Program-made: the position numbers and the translations under genes | Notes under the pieces: generated by a model | Told to the model about the DNA's origin: nothing | The model's database searches: none | The model's input: the letters and a program-made list of their open reading frames with translations, nothing else | Assembly: GCF_000227135.1 (NCBI RefSeq) | Contig: NC_018234.1 | Location: 165,278-229,277, forward strand | Length of the DNA stretch: 64,000 nt | Source: Leishmania donovani | Taxonomy: Eukaryota; Euglenozoa; Kinetoplastea; Trypanosomatida; Trypanosomatidae | Direction of reading: 5' to 3' | In this document: positions 12,001-19,103 of the stretch, in pieces | Layout of the letters: each line of letters begins with the position of its first letter | Numbering within the stretch: position 1 is the first letter of the stretch

Positions 12001-15000
12001 TGCCTAGACGGGCGCGGGTAAGCAGGGTATGACCACGTCGGTCGGTGGCGTCGGGTTCGTCCTGCGCTGCTTGCCTCTCCTTGTCCTCAGCGGCAGTGGT
12101 GGAGCCACTCGCCTCCGCGGCGTCCGTGCCGCGCAGCTGCAGCGGTGCGTGCGACCCCATCAAAGACCACAGCTGGTTTACTGCCAAGTGAAAATCGCGC
12201 ACGGTGGACTCGAGCACCATCGCCAGCTCCTGCTGACTGGCCTGCTGCTCCGCACTGCGGCGACTCAACCGGTAGCGGCGTTGGTGGCCGTCCCAGTCCA
12301 ACGCAGAGAAGAAGGCGAAGAAGTTGTTCAGCGTGCGGCATACCTCAATGGCCTGGACGAGGAGATGGAGGTAGTCGGCACGGGTGCGCGGGCCCGCACC
12401 GCTGCCACTCGTTGAACCGGCCACAACAGACTGGCCGGCCACGGTCACCTCATCGCCGTCCGCGGTGCTCCCAAAAAACGGGTGCGGGTGAGTGGCCCCG
12501 GCACGCACCGCCTGCGCAAACTCATGCGTCCGCTGACTTAGCAAAGAAAGCTCCGCTCGCAGAGCCGGGGCGAAGCGGCTGGTGATGAGTGGCGACGGCT
12601 GCAGCACCTCCGTCAGCATCCGCTGCATCTCCTTCACGGCACCCTGCAAGGTTTTATAGCTCACCTCCTCGCGCTTGAGGTGCAGGCGATGCAGCTCGAC
12701 CATCCGTGTAAGGACGACGTCGATCGGGGCGCTCGCGTCAGCCGAGTGCGAAGCGCCGCCAATGGGCTGCGGCGGCCGCCGCCGCTCATTGTGACGCGCG
12801 TTAGAGGCCACGCTGTCGGTGCTGCTGGTGCTCGAGTGCGCTGCAGGCACCGGAAACGCTCCCAAAGGTCTCCTCCGAGCTGTCTTCAAGTCCTGGAGCA
12901 GCCGTGCGTAGGCGGCGCTGCTTCGGCAGCGAAGTAGCCCATGTTGACGGCCCTGCTGCGGGGAGTGGTAGTCCCCTTGTTGCTGCTGCTGCTGCTGCAC
13001 AGGGTCGGCGTGGTGTGCCACCGATGCCGGTGACTCGGACGGCGATAGAGGGGCGTCGCAGGGCACCTGGCACCCTCCCTCGTCCTCGTCAATGGCAGCA
13101 TCTTCGCTCCTATAGATGTCATCTGCTTCGTGTTTGCTGCACGCCTCCGCGGATTCGTCGAGCAGGGCCTCGATATCGAGCAGCGAGGCGGCTGACATCG
13201 CGGGCGTCACGGTCAGACTCTGCGTGAGGGCCGTGATCCACTCCGTGTGCTTCGAGAAGACACGGTGGGTTGCCTTGTGCACCGTCATGGCCTCCACAAA
13301 CTCTGGAAGTACCATGCGAACCGCCACGGCGTTCACGTAGGCGTCTTCAGCGGGGACGTAGCGCACCAGTAGCTCCGGCGACGGGTGTGCAATAAGCAGC
13401 GGGGACGGCGCTGACGACGACGACGATGTCGAGCTTTCCAGCGGGAGTTTGCGTCGCGCAATGTTCGGCACGCCGTTCTCCTCCACCATATCGAGGGCAA
13501 ACCGCAGCGGCGCGGCAGCCGTCGCTACATCTTCCGAAAAGAGGCGAGGTCGACGCGCGATGGCCAGCACCGTGTTCAGCAGGCCACGCTCGGCGAACAA
13601 AGGAACCATATCGCGCACATTGTAGTGCACGCAGGCAGAGAAGAGACGCAGGGCGGCGCTGGCGAGGGGGCCGTAGCGAGTCTGGTAGACGAGCTGGTGC
13701 AGGAGAGTGTAGAGGTCGCACTGGGATTTGGGCAACGACGCCTCGTACAGCGGCCCGGCGCTGGTGCTCGCCGCACTAGCATCGACAGGGGAGTGGACTG
13801 CTGCATCCGAGCCCACAGCGCCTCCAGTGCCCGCGCGACTGCCGGCCTGCTGGTCCACGGAAGCTGGCAGCGACGCAGACGCCGCCGCTGAGGCGGTGGT
13901 GGCAGTAGGCACCGTGAACAGCAGGTTCATCGGGTTCACGGAGATGTGCCCATTGCGGACAAGCATGCGCAGCACGTCGAGGCACGTTAGAATGGCGTCG
14001 TAAGCCTTCACTGTAATCACGGGCATCTTCGCCACCTCCTCCCTGATCCGCCTCCGCGACGAGGCGTCTGTCGAGCTCTTTCCGTTGTGCACGTGCCGCC
14101 CGCAATCACCGCCGCCGTCGCCGTTGCCACGCTGCTCCCAGTCGACGCCTGGCTCACTCGTGGCCCTCACGACAACCAAGGCCTCGTAGTCGATGCCGCC
14201 ACGCGTCGATGCGTCACCGTCACCGCCGCTAGTGGAAGGCGCAGTGGTCGATTGAGCGGCGGCACCGCTGCCACTGACCACGTCTCCGTCCGCTCTGTCC
14301 TCTGCGTGCTCGCTGCTGAACGACGAGTGGGATGAGTCTTCTGGCGAGGACCACGAGCGTTGCGAGGCGCCTGCGCCAGTCGGGGGCGCTCGCGCCACCG
14401 TGACAGGAGTCGCAGCTGCGGTCCCGTCAGTGCTGGCGCTTGCCACGTCCGCGACGGCAGCCGATGAGACTCGCAGCGCCATAGGCGTCTCTGCTGTGCC
14501 AGCTACAGTGGCGTTGCAAGCGGAGACGCTCGTCGGCGCAGCCTGCACCGGCGGCACTGCCAGCACCGGCGGCATCGGCGGCAAGTAGAAGCGGAGGCAT
14601 CGCGCCACAGCGTTGACGAGGCGCTCGTTGAGCTCAGCGACGATCATCTCGCGCCGGTTCAGCATGGCCAACGTGCGCGCCACAAGAGCGGGGTAGAAGG
14701 TGGGGTACTCTGCGAGGATGTGCAGCAGCTGCGTCACCATCGTCCGCCCTCGAGTCGACACGCGAAAGCACATCGGCTGCGTCACATAGTCGTCGACCAG
14801 CAGCGCGTACTGCCAGTGCTCGGCGTACGTCGAGAATTCCTCGCGCTGGAAGCGGCGCCGCGACGGCACCGTGGCGTTGATTATGCTCCACACAGTGTTC
14901 GTCTCCGGCGCACTCGACGCGACCGCGTTCACGGTGGACTGTGCCACGCGGATCGAAAACCAGAACTTTGAAAGATCCGCAACAGCGCCGACCAGCGCGG

Positions 15001-17023
15001 CGTACATGCGCCGAGCCCGCTCCTGCAGCGCCCCAAGCCGCGCCTTCTTCGACGCCCGCTCCGCCTCTATCTCCTCCGACTCTCGCTCGTCGGTCGACAG
15101 CCGCGGCGAGCTGAGGGAGGCAACGAGAAGCGCCTCTTGGTCATCTTCCAAGATTTCACGGATCAGCGGCGTGCACGCCCATACCTCGCGAAAGTACTCC
15201 AGTGCGCCTGTGGACTCGACACTCACACGAGACGGGTTGTCCAGCAGCTGATACGCTAGCAGTCGGCACCGTGCCCACCAGAGCAGCAACTCCGGTGTCT
15301 GGGCACACTCCAGCATGCTCTCGTGGCAAATCGCGTTGGCGTCCTCCGTCTTGAAAGGCACACTGCTGTGCTCGCTGCCGTTGACGCCGGGGTGGCTGCC
15401 CAGCGGGGCGTCAGTTTCACCACTGCTGCTGCCGGCACCAGCAGCCCCCATGATACCTCGCGCGGCGCCGACGCCGTTTGCAGTGTTTCTGCGTAATTGG
15501 AGGCCGTTCAGGGAGTGGAGAGCGTTGCCCAGCAGCGCCGTCACGAAGTCGTTGACGTCGCCCGTGTTGTTGCCGGTGCTCTGCCGCACCTCCTCGTTCA
15601 CGCCGCCGCCGCCGTTGCTGCTTTGAATCGGTATGCCCAACTCGACAGCCTGCATGCGGCCTCCAGCGGTGGTGCGCGTCTGCCGCAGCGACGTGTGCGG
15701 CACAATCGCGGCGGAGGACGAGACACCAGTGGACGGTCCGACGCCTGCGCCGGGAGAAGACGCTCCAGCGGTGCTCTGGCCGAGGTGCTGCAACAGCGAA
15801 TGTCGGCCCTGCTCGCCGCTGTCGCTGTGCTGGCTCGGCAGGTGCATGGGCGGGAGCTGGCGACGACGACCCCTCCGGTGGTACTGCGGCTGCTGCCGCG
15901 ACAGCGCTGCGGCGGACGCGCCACTGCTGGCCGACATGCAGGAGAAGGACGACGGCGACGCCACTGGAGAGGGGGGTGATGGGGTCTCCGTCGTGGGATC
16001 CGGAAGGCCAAGCAGCGCGCGAATGTCACGCACGATATCGCTGTATTCCTCCCAGGAGGCGCGCAGGATATCGGCAAAGCTTGGCGAGCGGCCCCACCCC
16101 TCAGCGATCAAGCGGAAGACGGACATGCTGCACAGCACCTTCCTCGGCAGTCCGCGCAGTGCGGAGTTCAGCAGGAGCCCAAGGTAGATGGTGGACGGGT
16201 CCTTGCAGAATACGAGCCGTGCCGTGCACCCCGATACGGACGCGTTCGGCGGTCGCGAGCACCTATACGGCGCGCTCGTCGCCGCGATGAGAGTGAGCAC
16301 TGTCTTGATATCGCGGTAGCCTTGGCGAACCTCTTCAAGGGACATCCGCGAGCTGGTGGCCGTTGCCGCTGCAGCAGAATCAGCGGTGTCGCCGATCTGC
16401 TCCTCTCGCGCAGACGAGCAGTGCTCATCGCGGCTTCCGGAGGCTTGATGCTGGCGTGCCTCCTTCCCCGCACCTTGCCGGCCCTCCGCGGCATCCGATG
16501 AAGCAGATGGAGGGCTGCCATAGCCGTCAATGAGGGACATGAGCGGCCTACCTGTGTTGTTCTCGTACCGCAGCACAGGCTTGCCCATGACACCCCACCA
16601 CCGCGTCATGGCGCTCACGCGCGAGTCACTCAGCGGCGCCAGCGGGCTGGTGTCCATGAGGTGGAACAGCACGCGATCGTTCAGCATCGCCTCCATCATG
16701 CGCGGCACGTGGCGCACCTCCCAGCGTGGATCACGCAGCAGCCGCGTGTACCTTGACACAAGCGGAGCAAAGCAGACCGGCGGCAGCACCCGCGCGGCGT
16801 CGCGCAGCTGAGTATCGCCGCGATAGGGCGGCAGGTTCATCTCATCTTCGGCCGTGCCCACCTGCAGCACCCGCCATTCACGTCCGTTCGACTCAAACCG
16901 GATGCCATCGCCCTGCGCCTCCAAGGCGATGCTGTCGCTCGCGGAGATGCCCCATGGCAGCTGGCCGTTCTGCCCGTCCGCACCGAAGGTGTCGAAGAGG
17001 TGAACAAGGAGCTGCGGGTCCAT
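1..17023 (-). CDS. Giant HUWE1/TOM1-type ubiquitin ligase, 3' end off window
   Basis: One reading frame stays open from an ATG at 17021-17023 to the left edge, at least 5674 residues. An in-frame stop at 17054-17056 fixes this ATG as the first. The N-terminal two thirds is alpha-helical, solenoid-like sequence broken by low-complexity Ser/Ala/Gly linkers. A very acidic tract spans residues about 4138-4455. Two copies of an FLxxMPED motif follow, TLNPQFLIEMPEDVRSEIL at about 4796-4814 and RLYPGFLNSMPEDAQ near 4844. They resemble the ubiquitin-binding motifs and DUF4414 region of HUWE1, TOM1 and plant UPL1/2, and like those are followed by a helical VMRVLFGSPTPLYEVV stretch. A DC1/ZZ-like zinc cluster lies at about 5441-5492. 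In this family a C-terminal HECT domain transfers ubiquitin; it would lie off the window and is not seen. From memory, the L. major syntenic gene is annotated as a ubiquitin-protein ligase. The frame is certain and the family assignment fairly strong. Confidence 0.88.
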   Translation of the reverse strand, partial: MDPQLLVHLFDTFGADGQNGQLPWGISASDSIALEAQGDGIRFESNGREWRVLQVGTAEDEMNLPPYRGDTQLRDAARVLPPVCFAPLVSRYTRLLRDPRWEVRHVPRMMEAMLNDRVLFHLMDTSPLAPLSDSRVSAMTRWWGVMGKPVLRYENNTGRPLMSLIDGYGSPPSASSDAAEGRQGAGKEARQHQASGSRDEHCSSAREEQIGDTADSAAAATATSSRMSLEEVRQGYRDIKTVLTLIAATSAPYRCSRPPNASVSGCTARLVFCKDPSTIYLGLLLNSALRGLPRKVLCSMSVFRLIAEGWGRSPSFADILRASWEEYSDIVRDIRALLGLPDPTTETPSPPSPVASPSSFSCMSASSGASAAALSRQQPQYHRRGRRRQLPPMHLPSQHSDSGEQGRHSLLQHLGQSTAGASSPGAGVGPSTGVSSSAAIVPHTSLRQTRTTAGGRMQAVELGIPIQSSNGGGGVNEEVRQSTGNNTGDVNDFVTALLGNALHSLNGLQLRRNTANGVGAARGIMGAAGAGSSSGETDAPLGSHPGVNGSEHSSVPFKTEDANAICHESMLECAQTPELLLWWARCRLLAYQLLDNPSRVSVESTGALEYFREVWACTPLIREILEDDQEALLVASLSSPRLSTDERESEEIEAERASKKARLGALQERARRMYAALVGAVADLSKFWFSIRVAQSTVNAVASSAPETNTVWSIINATVPSRRRFQREEFSTYAEHWQYALLVDDYVTQPMCFRVSTRGRTMVTQLLHILAEYPTFYPALVARTLAMLNRREMIVAELNERLVNAVARCLRFYLPPMPPVLAVPPVQAAPTSVSACNATVAGTAETPMALRVSSAAVADVASASTDGTAAATPVTVARAPPTGAGASQRSWSSPEDSSHSSFSSEHAEDRADGDVVSGSGAAAQSTTAPSTSGGDGDASTRGGIDYEALVVVRATSEPGVDWEQRGNGDGGGDCGRHVHNGKSSTDASSRRRIREEVAKMPVITVKAYDAILTCLDVLRMLVRNGHISVNPMNLLFTVPTATTASAAASASLPASVDQQAGSRAGTGGAVGSDAAVHSPVDASAASTSAGPLYEASLPKSQCDLYTLLHQLVYQTRYGPLASAALRLFSACVHYNVRDMVPLFAERGLLNTVLAIARRPRLFSEDVATAAAPLRFALDMVEENGVPNIARRKLPLESSTSSSSSAPSPLLIAHPSPELLVRYVPAEDAYVNAVAVRMVLPEFVEAMTVHKATHRVFSKHTEWITALTQSLTVTPAMSAASLLDIEALLDESAEACSKHEADDIYRSEDAAIDEDEGGCQVPCDAPLSPSESPASVAHHADPVQQQQQQQGDYHSPQQGRQHGLLRCRSSAAYARLLQDLKTARRRPLGAFPVPAAHSSTSSTDSVASNARHNERRRPPQPIGGASHSADASAPIDVVLTRMVELHRLHLKREEVSYKTLQGAVKEMQRMLTEVLQPSPLITSRFAPALRAELSLLSQRTHEFAQAVRAGATHPHPFFGSTADGDEVTVAGQSVVAGSTSGSGAGPRTRADYLHLLVQAIEVCRTLNNFFAFFSALDWDGHQRRYRLSRRSAEQQASQQELAMVLESTVRDFHLAVNQLWSLMGSHAPLQLRGTDAAEASGSTTAAEDKERQAAQDEPDATDRRGHTLLTRARLGNPLQVYEQGNADGASSLLSYIQATIGSYLHARIFGDYLRSAPPSTRMEATLKSTVQCILHFSSRDFISAPEVVLTRDSGTDGSGGGGGEAMTDAEGAMSKTMRRRCLKAMKRVLEGPGSEAQRHSSNDSLHQPPNRAGETAGEGRGDNVDVHDGAQHSAHEAAAVERVYYHTSESPCKDVISSVLRPLSVGDGVFLRQLLEAWRVSTSGSSGGGGGSNGPGRRDSEATPWRSVFSEVIEFVVDALVVRASYTADDVTGLLRSLQAGTQHSSVSTGILSLYDRNAEAGTTIAPVTPAALPAAMRGRSGSEEETSAVASMDASDQILQSMLQDGRSLLNEPSTAWMTAEAWVQATTSTVGVAAAAAGNEPSPIPSSAAEVPQQADAGPVACAEAAAAGGAASAEALPHSAFSIVVPSVLANPHARGGGRHGGRRRSHGGISRGADSEDSVDSSTTLSSSLPTLTPPTALATDAVGDAAAVEGLAGSADGVGSGGSGLGGGDGAAASAAAAAQAGAAPLTTPLFAPINAAKALQQWLFLSLFTGRRAVDQPTRNFFYLSPYRRDGHARPALPLNVTGLLRTIRNDLQAAFEDAVRGASADAGNLGPTPSDGVEDESTRQLHPSRTRAKQRNSHDSDDEEASIAADLQERLHMFRPQPRHENRAGATAGNGDGGGGHAALSSARVHTACEWFDLDPRELAAVNLPNCVNVEVCLREINFVAARRVLWELAVLGAVCTGGSGAAPEFESTPLHDMLSRAAQFMILLSRLVFAGDAESAKRASAAAGGGSFTPATAAATASLSPAAAALKDQLQRCLVYMAVLLMNFLEGCDARTRGRHCTHVESLLYCVLDVWPKLPGFPMVPHVYVAAMEAVAQLKPETLSRMSFQALAREWRDGAAKPASAATTAAATFSTDTSPRLPSPQPREREGTAAGDDDDEEGWGSDVQRSSAEEARTTIAGDGSRRFNQSPWARAGLLNNGRVGAPSPRSGPMQDRFGQYVTRLQQSRRSQLGAPLSVAHEWGRALPWVCDVAAGRIFPLDTLSETGHRLLRKRACRALWGMWTSTNAAEQQYVVAYMLNRVLSNVRENVVLLEYVGVLLTQLRGVVLVEALALTPLPRAIVKVVRQAIEEVTAEQHEEEARQQALSGTSAGAAAVAQREFRQRRRRYYARTQMTLHGQLVSFLSVFQNVRSDAPLVADALARTTATAPHVQAMGAQCSYFDATRNTFCWNGHQCHRQHVVPVNGQRGRDGEEHRFGLNTFGPGTQRALDEVLSVLEHHGFPCPPAMPATATAARGASSAAEAPSEEKEAEVAEAEGRAAVRPHGSSAASDPTQSTGQPQAHQPSQRVVRVPLSAGNADPNTAPSRPQNAYEVERRTWQDDRPRRERPSTRGYVPAAAHGNRGDEGSNSNRDGASAEAGERALPSQAALVTADAMGPENYQRLLRGEGLPWLPLSARPAPSSSSLQQLRGGLSGPRDLDYGGDDMDEEAQGVFTHLTGAFGGSRRERSPLRHRLLNPLTSADFRADPLRRSIIPHCALFGRDVCEEVVRMAFDFMAARLRDEAADKADAEAAEREQQQQQGSTGCVSLSALSGNIRSLDGVLSTSPQFPSSPVASPVSTAALPFSGVLPASAAASVTTAKVVAARLTLPRVEVVECAVDEVMVHFLLTCFSTYYTTCMHLVRTHRPAGLPALPAATYTAAGRSTAPASSRDASADVTSGCADSLSVLCAYITHIDPPNREKAMLLSGLLLTDMLRLEEDVWQHMVTVLRTTVQVHRKGRRLTDKAYAALSAHNLRLTRASANTPVEPSSPSREEGRATAATARKSFSHRKPRIQTHVCVPSANSAPHQVPSSQLADSAEQEELHADGGAAGAANNGDAEAAIAVHHYLIPISIFLANLEPYIIRHPIAFYHAFRRYCEVRWVRAATGEMPAAWLGVWVRPRPPTAGATAAGSRGHSPRAARRPRCGAASTPSRDFVERVQCLVQHLARSVDAGQGRATHGASMLAVVVQLPGVCEALLSPNFEVPVPAMYAELLTSTAGVRRTPVSSAEALAATAAVSGEGEGGPATSVANGDRSAPAVSRRPPVIAVPPFLALALYFCSALGEAGRSSSGGGIGGVSGHITGSVDFATAIFAHDPIAVSEVVVRTLGCLVAAVEVSAVGTAPVAEASSQAVVGADNDNTVGSDRDRNEEAVAASTRDGLAEAAALAAASAAPSPAKESEPAARQQQVEAKDRVHCAKKMLTRCLHDVLCFLERGSPQPATAALPARQRATQQRMGVSSAVQESFLRFFDHLGRLGLLDLLFRVCLLQSCEHGRDATSLLQLLAHQLLALGEFKLAEMLSPSQKRYAAQLQDMQQQQQHRLPRGLSRTGLWMSQGGAPSSLRRPYPGLHGPELANTLDWPPSQLRGAAEPPGLRHAFDHLEALLARDTLRSGGDGAVHVADNVLEITSSLAGEHGMGADVPDANALHAFLTFEEEQEEGDVEGNGNESGDDDDDDGADSGIGFGERAGHDGAAARPVAPNGVEGTDTWPPMHPVRRAGGMRSVHNNSGGNEEEPNASAQGSVQQRRSPPQVLSSPPAMVGAAVPSMPEGPQQASLVPAHDDVVRGGLSDEEEHRHRRAVALATYEEAVIRSLRAEEAMERHRRRRHDDDDAEEAAEEDDDDEDYLSPDEEGDEEDDNALFADDMVDNGADMDEDGDVENLYRSQPEMSGFFVPSPLSSPRAAAGGGRQRGEDDGDDDDDSHAEEEHAGSDGDNGEDDDSTPDDDEDEEEETYEEDDDDNDDDDDASLYYDGAGHLLSGRDHLEDALLDMYSPEMAAGGGDSGALSHGLAQQTAGSLTYLNDDPVGRPAATATAMERAQSFAACAYRAILLAVRPLAAHNVVETETPPLPVLHAFEEEAPAASRHSGDGNDGSADLAYRLLAEVRQRSVGTTNDSGSPSPQHHPATLRVTTTVTPTSALQQPRRRLLSSTTLPSPFSAAAGAENTPSDQVMRRGRDSRSPLDVTAPSTRTQGAAAAESASLDATSPTTAGTSQRPAPEAGNTAGAAEVQTEPTTISEADTSIDVLTARILALFAAGDANARTTSSAESLPPQVSAERASATLEQPTNTAAATAATPAPAPPAAPEPWEGTLNPQFLIEMPEDVRSEILFDSMNLLRGADEREVRGQRSRLYPGFLNSMPEDAQRHAMEVEARWVRVTGADNNASELYQTLLLVDAETRRDLLLQCDLELLRSYPEVLREATELRAEVERAREEAEQAAQREQERRQHQREQAEQLQQQQQASQRQSRLWMLGAWDTTRDARGSGATAAATAATVASGIRTSLPALRDMETVEGVMRVLFGSPTPLYEVVNHELFLARRLYRCEVVLQALEPPTSSFISHSMSLYPGRGAEVSAPGLMLSPLRDDDAMREVMTFNHRHGVHRGGNAMARRAPPRGAQMAAASGTAGVGHYHLPQFPSLQLPPSADLVASDSSVSPLSPPPHTLPSGGGGGFAAERSASGSHAAAAPSTSLAALSESMVPVQETLYHPLALPLPDVPEDVVARCIELLRLRATAPLALPCNLLTGISCLDQELQRFMQLLMSDTSTAVRIACQLLDLMAATPTSTAEDALPDSAAGFGRVATATTNARAAARASPSTLATPSSHFSRPLSASELAANRQFVKDATTLLVSLVKQNQAMVSAFFLLPDNTVDTATLKPLDAPLDAAEQRAVQHGLWNRLWRVARQHVHVPSFALALDKLLQQLLRCQRSMSTASEDNELASGADPNASEPLTETLIAHPRHPHRLRWTNIRLLSNYEDGGYVCNVCGVNPGFDYCFHCSSCQFDLCANCSRERLTLAEMQQRTRRAAALMLQNVPETVTSMMRLLRHPLCRSDVAMNVVHLMSFGLQECGARESVSLFSGDAAAAGSGGVGSATAVPPFLHSASGSLHSGTSSARVSPIQLLEQELVELADARVRALKAARDEFRQEVYAILHPRPSSNGHSAGVGVTASAPTRSQSDGDTNVSGLSGRHT
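547..703 (-). other. DC1/ZZ-like zinc cluster in the giant ligase
   Basis: Residues about 5441-5492 read HPRHPH, then CxxC (5466, 5469), then CFHCSSCQFDLCANC (C5478, H5480, C5481, C5484, C5489, C5492). The pattern C-x2-C ... Y-x-[CH]-x2-C-x4-DL-C-x2-C fits ZZ and DC1 fingers, which bind two zinc ions. Zinc binding is inferred from spacing. I do not recall such a finger in animal HUWE1. Confidence 0.7.
3660..4612 (-). other. Acidic tract of the giant ligase
   Basis: On the coding strand GAC/GAT/GAG codons dominate, giving runs such as GDDDDDDGAD, HDDDDAEEAAEEDDDDEDY and EDEEEETYEEDDDDNDDDDD. Similar acidic regions precede the ubiquitin-binding motifs and HECT domain in HUWE1 and yeast TOM1. 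The order acidic tract then UBM-like motifs is one reason for the family call. Confidence 0.85.
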
Positions 17024-17052
17024 GGTGGAGCACGAGGGCGAAGGGCGGAGGG

Positions 17053-17054
17053 CT
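17053..17054 (-). promoter_or_regulatory. Likely trans-splice acceptor AG for the giant ligase
   Basis: The first AG downstream (minus strand) of the CT-rich tract at 17077-17096 lies about 30 bases upstream of the ATG at 17023. Trypanosomatid mRNAs receive the spliced leader at the first AG after a polypyrimidine tract. Confidence 0.5.
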
Positions 17055-18415
17055 CAAATGATTGGAGAGGGTCCCGCAGAGAGAGAGAGAGGGGTGGAGT
17101 CGCGCGCGACTAGAGTGCGCGCAAGCGTGTCTGTGGTCGCGTGCGCGTGTGTACGTAGCACAGATGAATCCGCCCTTGACCCAGGGAACACGACAGCGCG
17201 CGCGCCCGCACCTTTCGCGTCGAAGCACAACAGAAGAAGAAGTGCGCGCAAGCGTCCTCACATTCACGGCCACAGCAGCCACGAAGGTTGAGAGCGGGAG
17301 CCGGCGGGAGAAGGGGCCTGTCGAGAACAGCAGATGATGGCAGAAACACGGGAAGAAGACACGCTTGCGTGTGTATAGGTATAGAAGCGAGCAAGAGCAC
17401 GTCTATGCACACGTGCCAGTGCGTGTGGGTGTCTCTGAAGGGGGTGCTGTCACTGAACCACACGCACACACACAAGCCAAGTGCCGCGACGTTCGCAACC
17501 CAAAGTGAGAAGCGGAGAAACAGAACCACAAACAATACTCGCGATACTGCGGTGCGCACTTTTGCTCGCACACTGCCCAGGCACGCACTCGACAGATGGG
17601 GAGAGATGGAGAAGGAGGGGAGGGGGAGAAGGGCGCGCAGACAACCACAACCGCGCCAACAGAGACGGCAGGAATCACCAAGGACGGCTGCGCAACGAGA
17701 AAACCGGCGAGAGATCGAAGTACACACGGAATCGAACGGGGCAACGATGAGGCAAGGCACTGCAGACGCCACGGATGAGTACTGCACAGCACAAGAAGCT
17801 CGCCAGCTGTGCAAAGACAGAGAGAGAAGCCACAATAACAACAACAGCAAGGAGGGCCACGATCAATGGGCGGCGGCAGGCAGTGCTGATAAGATATACA
17901 GTGCCGATGCGCAACTCAAACGATCAACGCAACCACAAAATAAGTAGTAAAGGGCACACAATGCAGCGATGAGCCGCGTCGGCGTCGAATTCGACTGTGC
18001 ACACGCAGATTCAGAGATTCAGGAAGGAGAATCAGCGTACGAGAACATACACACACACACCACCACCAGAGCCAATCCAGTCAGCAGCGGAAGAGATGCG
18101 GCTCCTGGCCAGTAGAGAAAGGGCACCTGTGCGCGTCAGTATGCCTGTGGCACTTGCACTCTTTGCCTGGGGAAGAGGGGTGAACGCGCGCGCACGCCAA
18201 GAGAAGTGCGCACAGACACGCAGGCGTCACAGTGCGCACAAGACGCTAAACAACCAAGACGGCAGCTGCTCTGCACAACGCAACAGAACAGGCACACGTG
18301 GCAGCGGCAGAGTCAAGAATACAGTGCGAGCGAGAGAGAACGATGCGGGAGACGGGCACACGCAGAGAGAAGCAAAATATGAAAAAAAAAAACGGTTGAA
18401 CAGAGTGCGTGTGTT

Positions 18416-18418
<3 letters not shown>

Positions 18419-18463
<45 letters not shown>
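18419..18463. repeat. (GT)n microsatellite
   Basis: About 22 uninterrupted GT units, bordered by GTGTTTGC on the left and GAGCTC on the right. Such repeats are common in Leishmania spacers. Confidence 0.97.
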
Positions 18464-18465
<2 letters not shown>

Positions 18466-19087
18466 CTCTGATGTCGGGAAAGGGAGGCTTCTGTCTATGC
18501 ATGTATCAACGTCTGTTCGGCTGTGATCTGCTCTCCCTCCCGCATGTACGTGGATGCCGCGAACGTGACGTTGGAGACGTAGACGGAGAACAGCAACAGC
18601 AGCGGTCTCGAAAAAAAAAAAGAAGGCAAAGACAGAAAGGAAAGGAGGAGGTGATGCATATAGACGGGCACAGACAGAGAGAAAGCGAGCGAGCGATGGG
18701 ATGGTTAGATGAGCGTGTGTGCGTGCTCGTGACGCTGCGAGAGAGCAACGACAGAGACGACGACGATCTCCCACGCACCCACACGCACACACCAACAGCA
18801 ACAACAATAGCCAAGACAACAACAAAGATGCGGAAGAGATAGACAGGCCAATGAAAGAGGTGAAAGTCAGGTGAGGGTTGTACGACTACCGTGGACCGGA
18901 GGGCCATCGATGCACACACGCACAGAGAGCGAGACGTGTGTGCGTGTGTGGGTGGGTGGGTGGAGGGGGAGAGAGAGATGGAGAAGCGACAAGCGGGCGA
19001 GAGAAGAAAGAGAGGTGGTAGATCGAGCACGCGAACCGCTGAGCTTCGGGCATTCATGCAGCATACACGTCATCCTCGTCTTGAAGT

Positions 19088-19103
19088 GGGGGGGGGGGGG
19101 GGG
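19088..19103. repeat. G16 homopolymer
   Basis: Sixteen consecutive G on the plus strand. In the transcript (minus strand) this is C16. It may also be a place where sequencing or assembly length is unreliable. Confidence 0.9.

Noticed and set aside
17110..17850. 246-residue minus-strand open frame with hydrophobic N-terminus
   Set aside because: It consists of simple Leu/Ser/Cys runs and THTHW-type repeats from a spacer full of CT/CA repeats, overlaps the ligase 5' UTR, and has no recognisable domain.
18419..18463. Possible CRISPR or other structured repeat
   Set aside because: It is a plain GT microsatellite. No spacer/repeat architecture exists anywhere in the window.
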